64,000 nucleotides of DNA from an uncultured Christensenellaceae bacterium (GTDB lineage Bacteria; Bacillota; Clostridia; Christensenellales; Borkfalkiaceae): the NCBI GenBank assembly GCA_910587825.1, contig CAJUNJ010000005.1, positions 6,312 through 70,311 on the forward strand, read 5' to 3'. The notes beneath the pieces were generated by a model. It saw nothing but the letters and a program-made list of their open reading frames with translations. It had not been told where the DNA came from and made no database searches. A program made the translations under genes and the position numbers. This document shows positions 33,573 through 43,500 of this stretch, one piece after another (positions within the stretch are counted from its first letter, which is position 1; every line of letters starts with the position of its first letter).

Positions 33573-34401
33573 ACTTATTTTCCGTATTGAAAATATCGGC
33601 GACCTGCGCTTCGTGCGATTTTAATAAAAGATAATTGGGGTCGGACGAAAAATCGCGCCGAGCGTCGTATTTTCCGCCAAGGCTTTCTATGGCGAGAAGC
33701 AGTTCTTTATATTCTATATACCCGATATTTTCGTCTTCGATTTTGTCAAGCAAGTATTGCAAAGCGCGCGCGTCGCCGTACCGTGCCAGATAGTCGGCGT
33801 TTAAAGCCAAATTTTCGGGGTCGCTTCTGAATTCTTTAATAAGAATATCGAACACCCTGTCCGACGGCACTACCGAACGCGACATAATTTCAAGCATATA
33901 TCCGCATTGAACGCCGTTTTTATAATTTTCCACCGCCCTGTCCAATACAAGGTCGGCTTTTTCTTTAAGCAGTTCAAGGCATTTTTCCTTCAATTCCTGC
34001 CCGCAGGCTCCGTCGGTTATAATATCCATATATTTACCGACGGCAAACCCGTCGTTACCGATTAAGCCGACGGCAAATTCACGCTCTTTTTCACTGCCGT
34101 CAAGCAATGGCATAAGCAGTTTTGCCGAACCGCGTTTTTCTATTTCCGAACACAGAAAACCGCTTACGGCAACGCCGTTTTTAAGGCAGGTTTTTACAGC
34201 GGTTACAAGCTCCGCGTCCGCAAGCTTTGCAAAAAAGCCGTTGGGCGTGTCGCCGACCGATTTAATGAACGTATCGCCGAAAGCTTTGTACAGTTTGGGT
34301 ATTACGTCTTCCCACTCGTTTTCAGTGTACTTTCCCTTGTTTTTTGCAATGTAAGCGCTTAATTTTTCGTCGAACATTGCGTCGAAGTCGTAAAGCTTCA
34401 T
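33571..34401 (-). CDS. Helical HEAT-like protein, unrecognised
   Basis: 276 residues, almost all alpha-helical, with repeated helix pairs reminiscent of HEAT/ARM repeats (for example near L-M-P-L-L-D-G-S-E-K-E-R-E and A-L-Q-Y-L-L-D-K-I). No signal peptide, membrane segment or catalytic motif. It is the last gene of a unit with a TPR protein, Hsp33 and a methyltransferase, and its ATG overlaps the TPR stop by 4 nt. Probably a protein-interaction partner of the TPR protein; function unknown. Confidence 0.7.
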   Translation of the reverse strand: MKLYDFDAMFDEKLSAYIAKNKGKYTENEWEDVIPKLYKAFGDTFIKSVGDTPNGFFAKLADAELVTAVKTCLKNGVAVSGFLCSEIEKRGSAKLLMPLLDGSEKEREFAVGLIGNDGFAVGKYMDIITDGACGQELKEKCLELLKEKADLVLDRAVENYKNGVQCGYMLEIMSRSVVPSDRVFDILIKEFRSDPENLALNADYLARYGDARALQYLLDKIEDENIGYIEYKELLLAIESLGGKYDARRDFSSDPNYLLLKSHEAQVADIFNTENK

Positions 34402-36050
34402 ATCTCACCCAAAATCTTTTTTATTTTGTCTTCGGTGGTATTGAAAAACAGCGAAAGCCTATCGCTGGGAAGCGAGGGCTTGTTTACCCCGGAACGGCAG
34501 TATATCGCGGCGGTAAGCGCGTCCAGGTCGGCGATGTCTTTCAAGCGGTCTTCGGCTTTAAGCTTTTCGTACATCTCTTCGGTGGCTTTGGCAAACATTT
34601 TGCCGGAGCTGTTGCTGACGACCGAGAAATGTGCGATAAGCCTTGCGTTTGCCGCTATAAAATATTTGCGCTTCGTCCTGCCGACGTTTACGGGATAGAA
34701 GTCTATATTTTTATACATATGGCACATAACGACGCCGAAGCTGTCTTCCTCGTTACGTTCACCCAGTACGGATAAAATTCTTATCTTCAACGGGTCTTCC
34801 AAAAATGCGTTTAACAGAATATCGCGGACAATACCGTCCAGCCTCGCCTTAACAGCGCAAAGCGCGGCAAGGAACTGCAATTCCGTCCCCCCTCCTTCTT
34901 TCTCGTCAAAGCACCACAGCACGCAGTCTGTTATATCCATCATCGTAGAAAGCTTGCCCGTCTGCGCGTTTGAAAGCTCCGAAAAAGCGGTAAGTATTTT
35001 AAGAGTGCTTTCCCGCTCCTCTTCGGGCATACGGTAGAAATATCCCAACTCGGCAGGTTCGCCATTTTCAGCCGCTTCACGCGCTTTACGGTAATGGTAG
35101 TTTGCCGTAACCGATTCGGGATAGACCGTCAAAAGCGTGTCGAACGCAGAAAAACACTGTTCGTAATTTCCGCAGTTAAAAGCCGAAATAGCCTTAAAAA
35201 ACATCAGCGTGCTGTCGATGGGCAACATTTTTTCAAGTTTGCAGAAAAGCTTGTAAGCCTCGGCGTGCATCTTGTTTTCGCAACAGACTGTTGCAACTTT
35301 GTAAATGTCGTCCGTAAGATGAATTTCAAGCCCTAAAAGTTTATGCGCAAGCTGTTTGCTTTCGTCAAACTTCTTCTGCTCGGTTTTAAGCGCCGCAAGC
35401 GACGTAAGCGCGTGGACATTTTCAGGGTCTTTTTTAAGTATGGCAAGGCATTCCTGTTCGGCTTCTTCGTTTTTGTCGTCTATTATCTTGCACATTGCAA
35501 TGTAATTGCGGGCGCGCAGGTATGAAGGACTTTCGTCTTCAACCTTTTCGAATTCCAACACGGCTTGGGCGAATTTGCCCGATTTCATTAAATCTACGCC
35601 ATCGGAAATTTCGTCGGCAAATTCGTTAAGTTGCGGGGGATAGACGAATTTAAGCGGGTTTTTTTCAAGCTCTAAAAAATCAGACATAATTTCGGCGCGT
35701 TCTTCGGGATCTACGCCTGCTTTGCCGACAAGTTTGTTATAGTAATACGCCGCAAAACGCCCTTTGCCCAAATTCAAATATGCGGACGCAAGCCCTTCGT
35801 AAGCTTCCGAAAGGTCGCCGGAAGAGTTGCAGTCCATAAACTTATACCAATAATTTACGCAGCTTTCGAAAAGTTCGAGATCGTCGAAAATTTCAGCGTA
35901 AAGCATATACGAATCTTCGTCGTTACCGTTAAGCTCCGCATTTTTGTTAAGCATTTTAAGCGCGTTTATATATTTGTGTTCGTCTACGAGGTCGGCGGCG
36001 ACGGAGATAAGCCTGTCGCTGCTTAAATCGAGTTTTACTGTCTTTTTCAT
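34398..36050 (-). CDS. TPR-repeat protein
   Basis: 550 residues. TPR-like helix pairs run from about 10 to 330 (for example A-Y-E-G-L-A-S-A-Y-L-N-L-G-K and V-H-A-L-T-S-L-A-A-L-K). The C-terminal 200 residues are helical and less repetitive. No signal or membrane segment, so it is probably a cytoplasmic scaffold. It overlaps hslO upstream and the HEAT-like gene downstream by 4 nt each. A role with Hsp33 in proteostasis is only a guess from position. Confidence 0.8.
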   Translation of the reverse strand: MKKTVKLDLSSDRLISVAADLVDEHKYINALKMLNKNAELNGNDEDSYMLYAEIFDDLELFESCVNYWYKFMDCNSSGDLSEAYEGLASAYLNLGKGRFAAYYYNKLVGKAGVDPEERAEIMSDFLELEKNPLKFVYPPQLNEFADEISDGVDLMKSGKFAQAVLEFEKVEDESPSYLRARNYIAMCKIIDDKNEEAEQECLAILKKDPENVHALTSLAALKTEQKKFDESKQLAHKLLGLEIHLTDDIYKVATVCCENKMHAEAYKLFCKLEKMLPIDSTLMFFKAISAFNCGNYEQCFSAFDTLLTVYPESVTANYHYRKAREAAENGEPAELGYFYRMPEEERESTLKILTAFSELSNAQTGKLSTMMDITDCVLWCFDEKEGGGTELQFLAALCAVKARLDGIVRDILLNAFLEDPLKIRILSVLGERNEEDSFGVVMCHMYKNIDFYPVNVGRTKRKYFIAANARLIAHFSVVSNSSGKMFAKATEEMYEKLKAEDRLKDIADLDALTAAIYCRSGVNKPSLPSDRLSLFFNTTEDKIKKILGEI

Positions 36051-36874
36051 AATTTAAATAATTCTTCTATGTCTTTGCGTGTAAACGCGTAATCGGTATT
36101 GCAGTAATGGCAATGCACTTTTACGCAGCCTTCTTCTTCGGTAATTTTTAAAAGCTCGTCCCTGCCGAGAGGCACTATAACGCCTTCCGTTTTTTTGCGC
36201 GAGCAGTTGCATTTGTATTCCGGAAAGTATGTGTAAATTTCTCCGTCGCGGGCAAGACCTTTGAAAAAGTTTTCCATAATTCCGTCCGCGCCGTATTTTA
36301 AGACAACTTCCGCAGGATTGACGAACGACTGCATAAGCTGTTCTGCCTTATCCATATTTTCTTCCGACGTGCCGGGCAGAAGCTGCATTACCACCCCGCC
36401 CGCCGCTACGCACTTTCCGTCACGCATTTTTACGCCTACGGACACCGCGGTGTCAATCTGTTCGCTCATCTGAAAATACTGCATTAAATTGCGTGACACG
36501 TCGTCGCCGACAAGTTCGCAGGTGCCGACGAACGGACGGTAAAACCCGTCGTCCTTTAAGACGGTGAGATAACCGCCGTTAAGCCTGCCGCCGCAGCTAC
36601 CGTCAATGTAACCGCGGATATGCAGATTTTTATCGCCCGATACGCTTACCGTACCCGCGTCGCCGCCTGCCTTAACCGTAAGCGACACAGCGCCGCTGTC
36701 ATTTTTAAGACAGCCCGACATAAACGTTGCGCAGGTTAAAAGCCCGCCCAGCGTAACCGCGGAATTTTCGTCAAGTCCGTGGACGGCGATTGCGTCGTTT
36801 ACCATTTTAGTAGTTTCGAGGACGGACAGCGAAATCTGTCTGTCGTAAATAAGCGCCTTGTAAAGTTTGTTCAT
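36047..36874 (-). CDS. hslO: Redox-regulated chaperone Hsp33
   Basis: 275 residues, normal length. The C-terminal redox switch is present: C-N-C near 224-226 and C-H-Y-C near 257-260, the four zinc ligands. The N-terminal domain has the family's G-G-L-L-T-C-A-T-F segment. Hsp33 becomes an active holdase when oxidants release its zinc. Together with rubrerythrin it is part of the oxidative-stress equipment in this window. It overlaps the methyltransferase and TPR genes by 4 nt. Confidence 0.95.
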   Translation of the reverse strand: MNKLYKALIYDRQISLSVLETTKMVNDAIAVHGLDENSAVTLGGLLTCATFMSGCLKNDSGAVSLTVKAGGDAGTVSVSGDKNLHIRGYIDGSCGGRLNGGYLTVLKDDGFYRPFVGTCELVGDDVSRNLMQYFQMSEQIDTAVSVGVKMRDGKCVAAGGVVMQLLPGTSEENMDKAEQLMQSFVNPAEVVLKYGADGIMENFFKGLARDGEIYTYFPEYKCNCSRKKTEGVIVPLGRDELLKITEEEGCVKVHCHYCNTDYAFTRKDIEELFKL

Positions 36875-37593
36875 AACCGTGTGCAGATGAAATTAATTCT
36901 CTCCCGTTTATCTTTGCCGAGGTGTCCCTCTGTACAAACGCCGAAGCCCGCGCTTTCAAGGGCGGATACGACGTCTTGCTCCTCGTGAATATACTGTATA
37001 TGCCGTTCGTCGCCGCGGGTATAACTGCCGTCGGCATTGCGGCTGAAAACCGTTATATCGAAAACGACCCTGTCGGAATGTAGGGTGTTGAACCAGATAT
37101 ACGTAACCTCGTCCCTGTCTTCGGCAAAGACGTTGTTGCCCAACACGTTTTTGATTTTGTATGCAGAGCTTATGTCAAACACGAACGCCCCGCCCTTTTT
37201 AAGGCAGGAGTGAACGCGGGCAAACGCCGTTTTAAGCTTGGACTGCGGAACGTAATTCAAGCAATCGTTGACGGCGACGGCAAAGTCCGTACGGGCATTC
37301 AATTTTAGTTTGGTAATATCGCCGAGTAAAAATTCGGCGCATATGCCCTCTTTAAGCGAAATGGCTTTGGCTTTATTTAGCATTTCGGGCGAAATGTCTA
37401 TGCCGGACACACTGTAACCCGCCCTTGCAAGCGCGCGCGTGAAATAACCGTTTCCGCAACCTATATCCACGCCGTGCGCGCCTGCGCCCAGACTTTTAAG
37501 CTTGTTAATTAAATACTGCGACCATTCTTCGTAGCCGCAGTCATTGTTTAAATATTCAAACCATCTGCCCAATGCAGAGTAAGAATTTGCCAT
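36871..37593 (-). CDS. Class I SAM-dependent methyltransferase
   Basis: 240 residues with SAM motif I H-G-V-D-I-G-C-G-N-G-Y-F near residue 38, an acidic D-I-S-P-E-M-L motif II near 61, and F-A-V-A-V-N-D-C-L-N-Y-V near 100. It resembles small-molecule or tRNA methyltransferases of the Methyltransf_25/11 type, but the substrate is not evident. It lies 9 nt after a membrane-protein gene and overlaps hslO by 4 nt. Confidence 0.85.
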   Translation of the reverse strand: MANSYSALGRWFEYLNNDCGYEEWSQYLINKLKSLGAGAHGVDIGCGNGYFTRALARAGYSVSGIDISPEMLNKAKAISLKEGICAEFLLGDITKLKLNARTDFAVAVNDCLNYVPQSKLKTAFARVHSCLKKGGAFVFDISSAYKIKNVLGNNVFAEDRDEVTYIWFNTLHSDRVVFDITVFSRNADGSYTRGDERHIQYIHEEQDVVSALESAGFGVCTEGHLGKDKRERINFICTRL

Positions 37594-37602
37594 TTTAATT
37601 CC

Positions 37603-38862
37603 TTAATTTCTAAGAAGATTTTGCGCGCTTACCTTTTTCTTTTTGCCCTTTTTACCCTCGGGTGCGGGAAGCGCCTTTTCACGTTCTGCAAAAAGTTTGT
37701 TATACTCCGCATAAACGGGGTCGTTTGCGTGCCTGCTTTCGTATTCTTCAATCTGTCCGCCGAGATTTGCACGGGCTTCTGCCAACTTTTTCAAATCTCC
37801 CCTTGTGTAAACCGCGCCGAGCGGGGTAAACACCGGCTTGTCCGCCACGGGAAGTATAGGTCTGCCGATAAGTTCGCTTTTGCCTGCGGCAAGCAGTTCG
37901 CGCGCGACGTAGGTTTGATCGGCTTCGGCTTTCTGCGGTTGCTTCGCCGTTGTCTTTTTATTCTCTTCCTTTGCAAATTCGGGAGGAATTGCCGTATCGA
38001 AAACCCACCGGGTATAACTTGTCCAGGCAAGAAGAATAAACGAAAAACCGAAGAAAATGAAAAGCGCAAACGCGATGTACATTATTATCTGCACGGCTGT
38101 GCCTATTAAATACAGCCAGACGGGTAAAAGAGCGAAGCCAGCAAGCAGAACCGTCTGCAAAGGCGTTGTGATAAGGAACGAAAAAGCCTTTTTTAACGCC
38201 GTGCCAAAATTTACTTTATAGCTTACGCCGACCGAAAACAGCCACGCGCAGTACAGCCCGATTAAAACGGTTGCGATTATTATAAACACATACGCGGTTA
38301 TAGGCCCCGCCCCGTTGCCGCCGCGGGCGATTACAAGGTCCTTCCAATCGCCGACAAGCACGCAGGCGTAAAACAGCACAAGCATAACCGTTACGGGGAT
38401 AACCGTTTTGACATAACCCGACTTAACGCCGCAAAAGAAGCCTTTAAAGGTAAACTTGCCCTGCGTGTTAAGCAGTTTTTTTATAGAATACGCCCCGCCC
38501 GCGATGCCGACGGAAGCTATAACCCCCGCCGCGATAAGCACGGCGTAGAATATCAGATCTACCTGCAAATACAAATTTTCGATTAACCCGCGGGTGTCGG
38601 GATATACGGGATAACCCAAGCCCGTATTGGAGTTAAGCGGAAGTTCGTACGCCCAAATGCCTATATACAGCGAACGCGTAACCAGAAGCGTTATTGCGGG
38701 CGACAGAAAAATCAACATAAGCAGATTTATAAGCACAATCTTTCCGAAAGAGCCTTTGAAAACCGCCCAGGCTTCACCCCACCTGCCCTGCGCTTCGGGC
38801 GCGGTTCTTTTGTAATCGAAGGCAATTTCGTTGCCAGCGAGTTCCTTTACGTTCAATGCCAT
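37603..38862 (-). CDS. Polytopic membrane protein with basic tail, unrecognised
   Basis: 419 residues. About six transmembrane segments fall between residues 38 and 285. The last 130 residues are soluble and charged, ending in K-K-G-K-K-K-K before a short terminal stretch. The arrangement is somewhat like YesL/DUF624-type proteins, but I do not claim that family. It is the first gene of the five-gene unit and has a good promoter about 45 bp upstream. Confidence 0.75.
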   Translation of the reverse strand: MALNVKELAGNEIAFDYKRTAPEAQGRWGEAWAVFKGSFGKIVLINLLMLIFLSPAITLLVTRSLYIGIWAYELPLNSNTGLGYPVYPDTRGLIENLYLQVDLIFYAVLIAAGVIASVGIAGGAYSIKKLLNTQGKFTFKGFFCGVKSGYVKTVIPVTVMLVLFYACVLVGDWKDLVIARGGNGAGPITAYVFIIIATVLIGLYCAWLFSVGVSYKVNFGTALKKAFSFLITTPLQTVLLAGFALLPVWLYLIGTAVQIIMYIAFALFIFFGFSFILLAWTSYTRWVFDTAIPPEFAKEENKKTTAKQPQKAEADQTYVARELLAAGKSELIGRPILPVADKPVFTPLGAVYTRGDLKKLAEARANLGGQIEEYESRHANDPVYAEYNKLFAEREKALPAPEGKKGKKKKVSAQNLLRN

Positions 38863-38906
38863 AAAAAGTTAACCTTACAATACGTTTTGTTAAAGATGTT
38901 TAAATT

Positions 38907-38935
38907 ATGATAACACAATATTGAAAATATATCAA
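38907..38935 (-). promoter_or_regulatory. Promoter of the membrane protein-methyltransferase-hslO-TPR unit
   Basis: Minus-strand -35 TTGATA (38930-38935), 17-bp spacer, -10 TATCAT (38907-38912). The leader is about 38 nt. Confidence 0.65.
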
Positions 38936-38956
38936 CTGTTTTAAAGGCGAAGCGAA

Positions 38957-40327
38957 CTATTTCGCCCCGCCCGCTTTACGGAATTTTGCAAATTCGACAA
39001 GTAAAAAGACAAATGCAATGCAAGTACTTATACACCAGCCTATCGCCCAAGCCCAGCACACGCCGCCAAAGCCCCAGCCCGCGCCCGTAAGTACGTAGAC
39101 GAGAATTACCCTTAACGCAAGGTCGGCAAACGTGCTTACGGTAAAGCCGACATTACCCCCGCTTCCGCGCACGCAGCCGTCGAATACGATTTTTGCGCCA
39201 ACAACGGGCAGAAAACAGGACACAACTGTAAGATACTGCACGGAATAGCCCATTGCCTCCGGCGTAAGTTTTTCCTGCTGGATAAACAAATTTGTGAAAA
39301 ACTGCGGACAGGACACAAAAACGGCAAGGAATGCAACGCTTGTTATAAGCGTATAGCACAGCACGGCAAGACAGCCCGTCTTAATTCTTGCAAACTGTCC
39401 TGCGGCTTTGTTCTGCGAAGCGAAATTGGCAAGTCCGTTAGTCATTGCGCTTACGCCCATATTAGACATACATATAAGTTTGAAAGCCGTTGTAAAACCC
39501 GTCGTCGCATCTTCGCCGATGAGATTTATACGCTTGCTTACAAAAAAGTTGCCTACGGACACAAAGCTTTGTTGAAGTATTATAGGTACCGAAGTAACCG
39601 TAAGTTCTTTTAAAAGACGGCTGTCGAAGATTTTCGGCTTGCCTTCGCACGGCATAACTTTAAGTTTGCGCAACAGCACGATTACCGTAAGTATGCAGGA
39701 TATTGCCTGCGAAATAAAGGTTGCCCAAGCCGCGCCGTTAACGTCAAGACGGAACACGCAGACAAACAGCAAGTCAAGCCCGATATTGAGAACGGACGAA
39801 ATTACGAGAAATAAGAAAGGCGTTTTACTGTCGCCGAGCGCAGAGCAGATACCGCAACCGAGATTGTACATAAACACGAACGGAAGCGAGCCGGCGTATA
39901 TGTACAGATATGAAAGGCAGTCCGAAAAGTAGCTGTCGTGGACGTCAAGTGCTTTAAGCAGAAGCCTGCCGAAGCCGAAGCCCGCCGCCATTATAACCGC
40001 GCACAGTACCGAAAAGGAAATTACGGCAGTGTTTACCGTTTCCTTGACGCGTTTTACGTCGCCTGCGCCGAAGTGCTTTGCGACTATAACCGCGCACCCG
40101 CCGTTTGCCCCAAGCGCAAACGCAAGCAAAACGTTGATAATGACCGTTGCATTGCCTATCGCGTCAACTGAAAGCGCGCCTTCCGCCGCAAAGTTGCCTA
40201 CAACCAGCAGGTCCACAAGGGAATAAAACTGCTGAACCATAGCGCTTCCGAACAGCGGCAGACAGTATAAAAGTAAAGTTTTCCAAACGTTGCCCGTTGT
40301 TAAATTTACGGTTTTGCCTGATTTCAT
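38957..40327 (-). CDS. MATE-family efflux transporter
   Basis: 456 residues with twelve predicted transmembrane helices in two homologous halves. Typical MATE features include the opening P-L-F-G-S-A-M-V-Q-Q-F-Y-S-L-V-D near residue 24 and N-V-G-F-T-V-S near 385. These export organic cations or drugs using Na+ or H+ gradients. No regulator is adjacent. The promoter places transcription within 1-2 nt of the ATG and there is no Shine-Dalgarno, so the mRNA is predicted to be leaderless. Confidence 0.92.
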   Translation of the reverse strand: MKSGKTVNLTTGNVWKTLLLYCLPLFGSAMVQQFYSLVDLLVVGNFAAEGALSVDAIGNATVIINVLLAFALGANGGCAVIVAKHFGAGDVKRVKETVNTAVISFSVLCAVIMAAGFGFGRLLLKALDVHDSYFSDCLSYLYIYAGSLPFVFMYNLGCGICSALGDSKTPFLFLVISSVLNIGLDLLFVCVFRLDVNGAAWATFISQAISCILTVIVLLRKLKVMPCEGKPKIFDSRLLKELTVTSVPIILQQSFVSVGNFFVSKRINLIGEDATTGFTTAFKLICMSNMGVSAMTNGLANFASQNKAAGQFARIKTGCLAVLCYTLITSVAFLAVFVSCPQFFTNLFIQQEKLTPEAMGYSVQYLTVVSCFLPVVGAKIVFDGCVRGSGGNVGFTVSTFADLALRVILVYVLTGAGWGFGGVCWAWAIGWCISTCIAFVFLLVEFAKFRKAGGAK

Positions 40328-40335
40328 CGGGTTAT

Positions 40336-40364
40336 ATTATAGTATTGAAAAACGGCAAAATCAA
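40336..40364 (-). promoter_or_regulatory. Promoter of the MATE gene (leaderless)
   Basis: Minus-strand -35 TTGATT (40359-40364), 17-bp spacer, perfect -10 TATAAT (40336-40341). Only 8 nt separate the -10 from the ATG at 40327. Confidence 0.8.
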
Positions 40365-40442
40365 TCTTATACCGAAAAAATATTAATTGACAAAAATATG
40401 GTATTTTCGCACAGTTAAAGGCAAATTTTTGAGCCGTAACCT

Positions 40443-40531
40443 GCCAGCCCTGCGCGTCCGCGCAGGGCTGGCAACCTTTTTTCAAAAATGCAAACATAAC
40501 GTTACCGCCCCGCGCAAACGCGCGGGGCGGT
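40443..40531. terminator. Two GC-rich hairpins between the MATE and lipoprotein genes
   Basis: Stem 1 is 13 bp (40443-40455 with 40460-40472), followed on the plus strand by T6. Stem 2 is 12 bp (40504-40515 with 40520-40531) with loop AAAC, 30 nt past the lipoprotein stop at 40562. Stem 2 probably ends the lipoprotein transcript. The orientation of stem 1 would also stop plus-strand antisense transcription. Confidence 0.6.
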
Positions 40532-40561
40532 ACTGAGTTTTAAAAATGTTGCAATAAATTG

Positions 40562-43500
40562 TTACTTTTTAGTTACCTTGAAAGTCGTAGCCCACGCATA
40601 TTCTCCAGAAGTTGCGTAAACCTGTACTTTATCGCCTGCGTTAAGCGCAAGAGTCTCACCCATATTTTTGAGTTGTTTAACGATGCCGTTTACTACAATA
40701 GTAAGACCGTCATACTGATTGTCTACGAAATAATAATTACCCGCTTCTCCTACGACGTAAATATCAGAATCACCGAGAGATTTTGCCAGAGTGTAATTAG
40801 TATCGGTTTCAAGCGCAACTTCTTTGGGAGCCGCAGTTACCGTATACCGCGCAATGGGAGGTAAATCTCCTTCATTGCCTTTCGCCCATACGCTGAACTT
40901 ATCGCCGGCTTTAAGCGTAATTGTAATAGTAGACCAATCCGGAGAAACTTCATACAACTCTTTATCGTATTCTGCCATATCCTGTTCGTTTACGCTGAAT
41001 CCCGCAAAACCAACGATGAGCTGTGTTGTAACAATGTATACGCCGTCTTCGGCTACCGTAAGAACATCGGCGGTCTGTTTATAAACTCCGATATCATGGT
41101 TTCCGAGAAGATTATCCGTATTTTGCTTGTATTGGCTTACGGTGAAAGTGGTAAGATCCTGTAAGGTATTATCACCTCTTTCAACGCCCCATACTTTTAA
41201 AACATCGTTTGCGTTAAGTTCGATTACAAAGCCGTTGTGGTATCTATTTGATACAAGGCCTTCGAATTCTTCTCTTCCGGTTCCATTGACCGAGAAATCG
41301 AGATTGCCGCTGAAGCCCGTTACGGCGTAAATATTTTTTTCGGTAACCGTAAGCGCAACCGCGCCGCCTTCCAAAGTCAGCTTATGCTCGCCCAGCAGTT
41401 CATTATTTGCCTTGACGGCATGTGCAAAAACTATTTCCGCCGTTCTTGCTTCCGCAGTTCCCGCAGCGCTGAACGATCTCGTTTCGGGAGCGGCATACAA
41501 GGCTTTATCATAGCCTGCCAAAGTATAACCGTAAGTTCTTCCGTGTAAAAGTTTTACCGTAAATTGACCGTTTTCATCGGTTGTGTATTCCTTTCCTTCT
41601 ATCGTAACCTTGACGTTTGCAAGAGCGTCGCCGTGAGTTACTTCTTCGCTTTCATTGTCTTCCGGAACGGGGGCGTATACAGTTACGGTATAGTCGAAAT
41701 ATACACCCAACCTGATTGTGTATTCATTTCTTCCGAAAACGGTAGTCAAATCCGACGAGAAAACATAATTGGTATCGGTCAAAACGGGGACAATATCATA
41801 ACCCGTTAAAGGTTTAACGTCTGCAAAAGTAACAACGCCGTTTTCGTCGGAAGTACCCGTTGAAATCTGGGTAAATGCGCCCGACTGGTCATACGTGCCT
41901 AAATTTACAGTAATGCCCGCGGGTTTACCGCCTGTGGTGTCCGTTAAAGTAACCTTATAATCTACGTTTTCTATTTTCGTTACCGTAACCGTAGGCACAA
42001 GATCGTATTCGCCGCCCGCATAAGTTACTGAAAGTTTGATATAAACCGTACCTGCTTCTGCGGGGACAGAATACGAGTTCCCCCTTTTGCCGCCCAAACT
42101 CTGTTTACAATCTTTGTCCGCATAGAAGTCGATCCTTTGCGACAGATATGCCGACGTATTATTATTTATTGCAAAAGTTACAGTGCTGTATTCCGATAAT
42201 ACTACTTTATAGTATAATTCAAAAGCTACCGAACCTTTAATTGCATTCGCAGGTGTTCCGGACTCAAGCGGTATTGCCGTTGCGGGATTGAGACCGGCGT
42301 CGCTTTCGTTCATTGCGCGCAATACAAACGAACTCTGAGACTCTTGGCTTGTCGCATTATACTCGAAATAATAATCTTTTCCGCCCGTAAGATTGAGTAT
42401 TACACGCCCGCCATTATTGACGGAAGCAAATTCATTGCTAAGCTGTTCGGTAAATGAAGGATTTTCATAAACAGTAATGTGGAGGCCACCAGTCAAAGCA
42501 AGGACTGCGGTTTCGTCCGTTGCGGGAGTATATTTGAAATACGCTACGCCGTCGACAGCCCTTTCAATCGTATTATCGCTAAGCTCGTTAATCTCATACG
42601 CCGTTGCAAGCCACTTTCCTGCGCCGTATTCTATACCGGCGGTGAAATTGACCTCACCCGAAGTATTGGCAGCTGAAGGACGTGCAATAAGCGAATAATT
42701 TGCATATTTGTTAAGATTTGGTATAACTTCACCAGAAACTACGTTATGTTCCGTATCGCCCATAACTACGGCAAGGGTTGTATCCTCTCCGAAAGTAAAA
42801 ATCAGGTCTCCGGGATTATTGTTTTCAGTAAGCGCCACGTGTTTGAATGTGAAGTAATACTTGCCATCTATCGCCGTTGCGGTGTTCTTGCCCGGCTTTA
42901 CGGCAATGGGGTTATCTGCGGTACCTCTTGCAGGAACACTGCCGGTAGTTACGTTAACCTGCATATACAGGGGATCGGGTCTGGCGGAACCCGTATCGCT
43001 TCCGGTCATCATAAGTTCAACTTCTTTAAACTCACTGTTAGCTATAACAAAGCAATCCGGACTATTGTAATAATAGTATCTTGAATTAATTAAAATGTTG
43101 CCGGTTGTAAACGAGAAATTGTATTTGGCATCTTCGCCCTCTTTGCCGACTGTGATATGTTTAACTTCATTTAACTCCCAAGTACCGTTACCCTCCCAAT
43201 CGTTAAATTCCGCAGCGTATTTGCCCTCATGGTCGATATTATCGCCCTCGTTTAAAATTTTTGCAAGCGTGATGTTGAAAGAGGTACTTTCAACCGAAGT
43301 GTATACCGCAAAATAATGATAATCGTCGCCGTATCCGCTGAGATTTACGGGATATTTGCCAAATTCACCGAATCCGGTAACCTTTATTTTACCGTTCTCG
43401 TCCGTTTCTCCGTGGGCGCCGTTAATGGTAACCGTTACACCTTCAAGCGGGGTTGAGCCGTCTTCCGCATATACGGTTACGTTATAACCGAGCTGGGGTA

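Noticed and set aside
40443..40472. Plus-strand terminator implying a missed plus-strand gene
   Set aside because: No plus-strand ORF with a ribosome site ends here; it is more likely an insulating hairpin.
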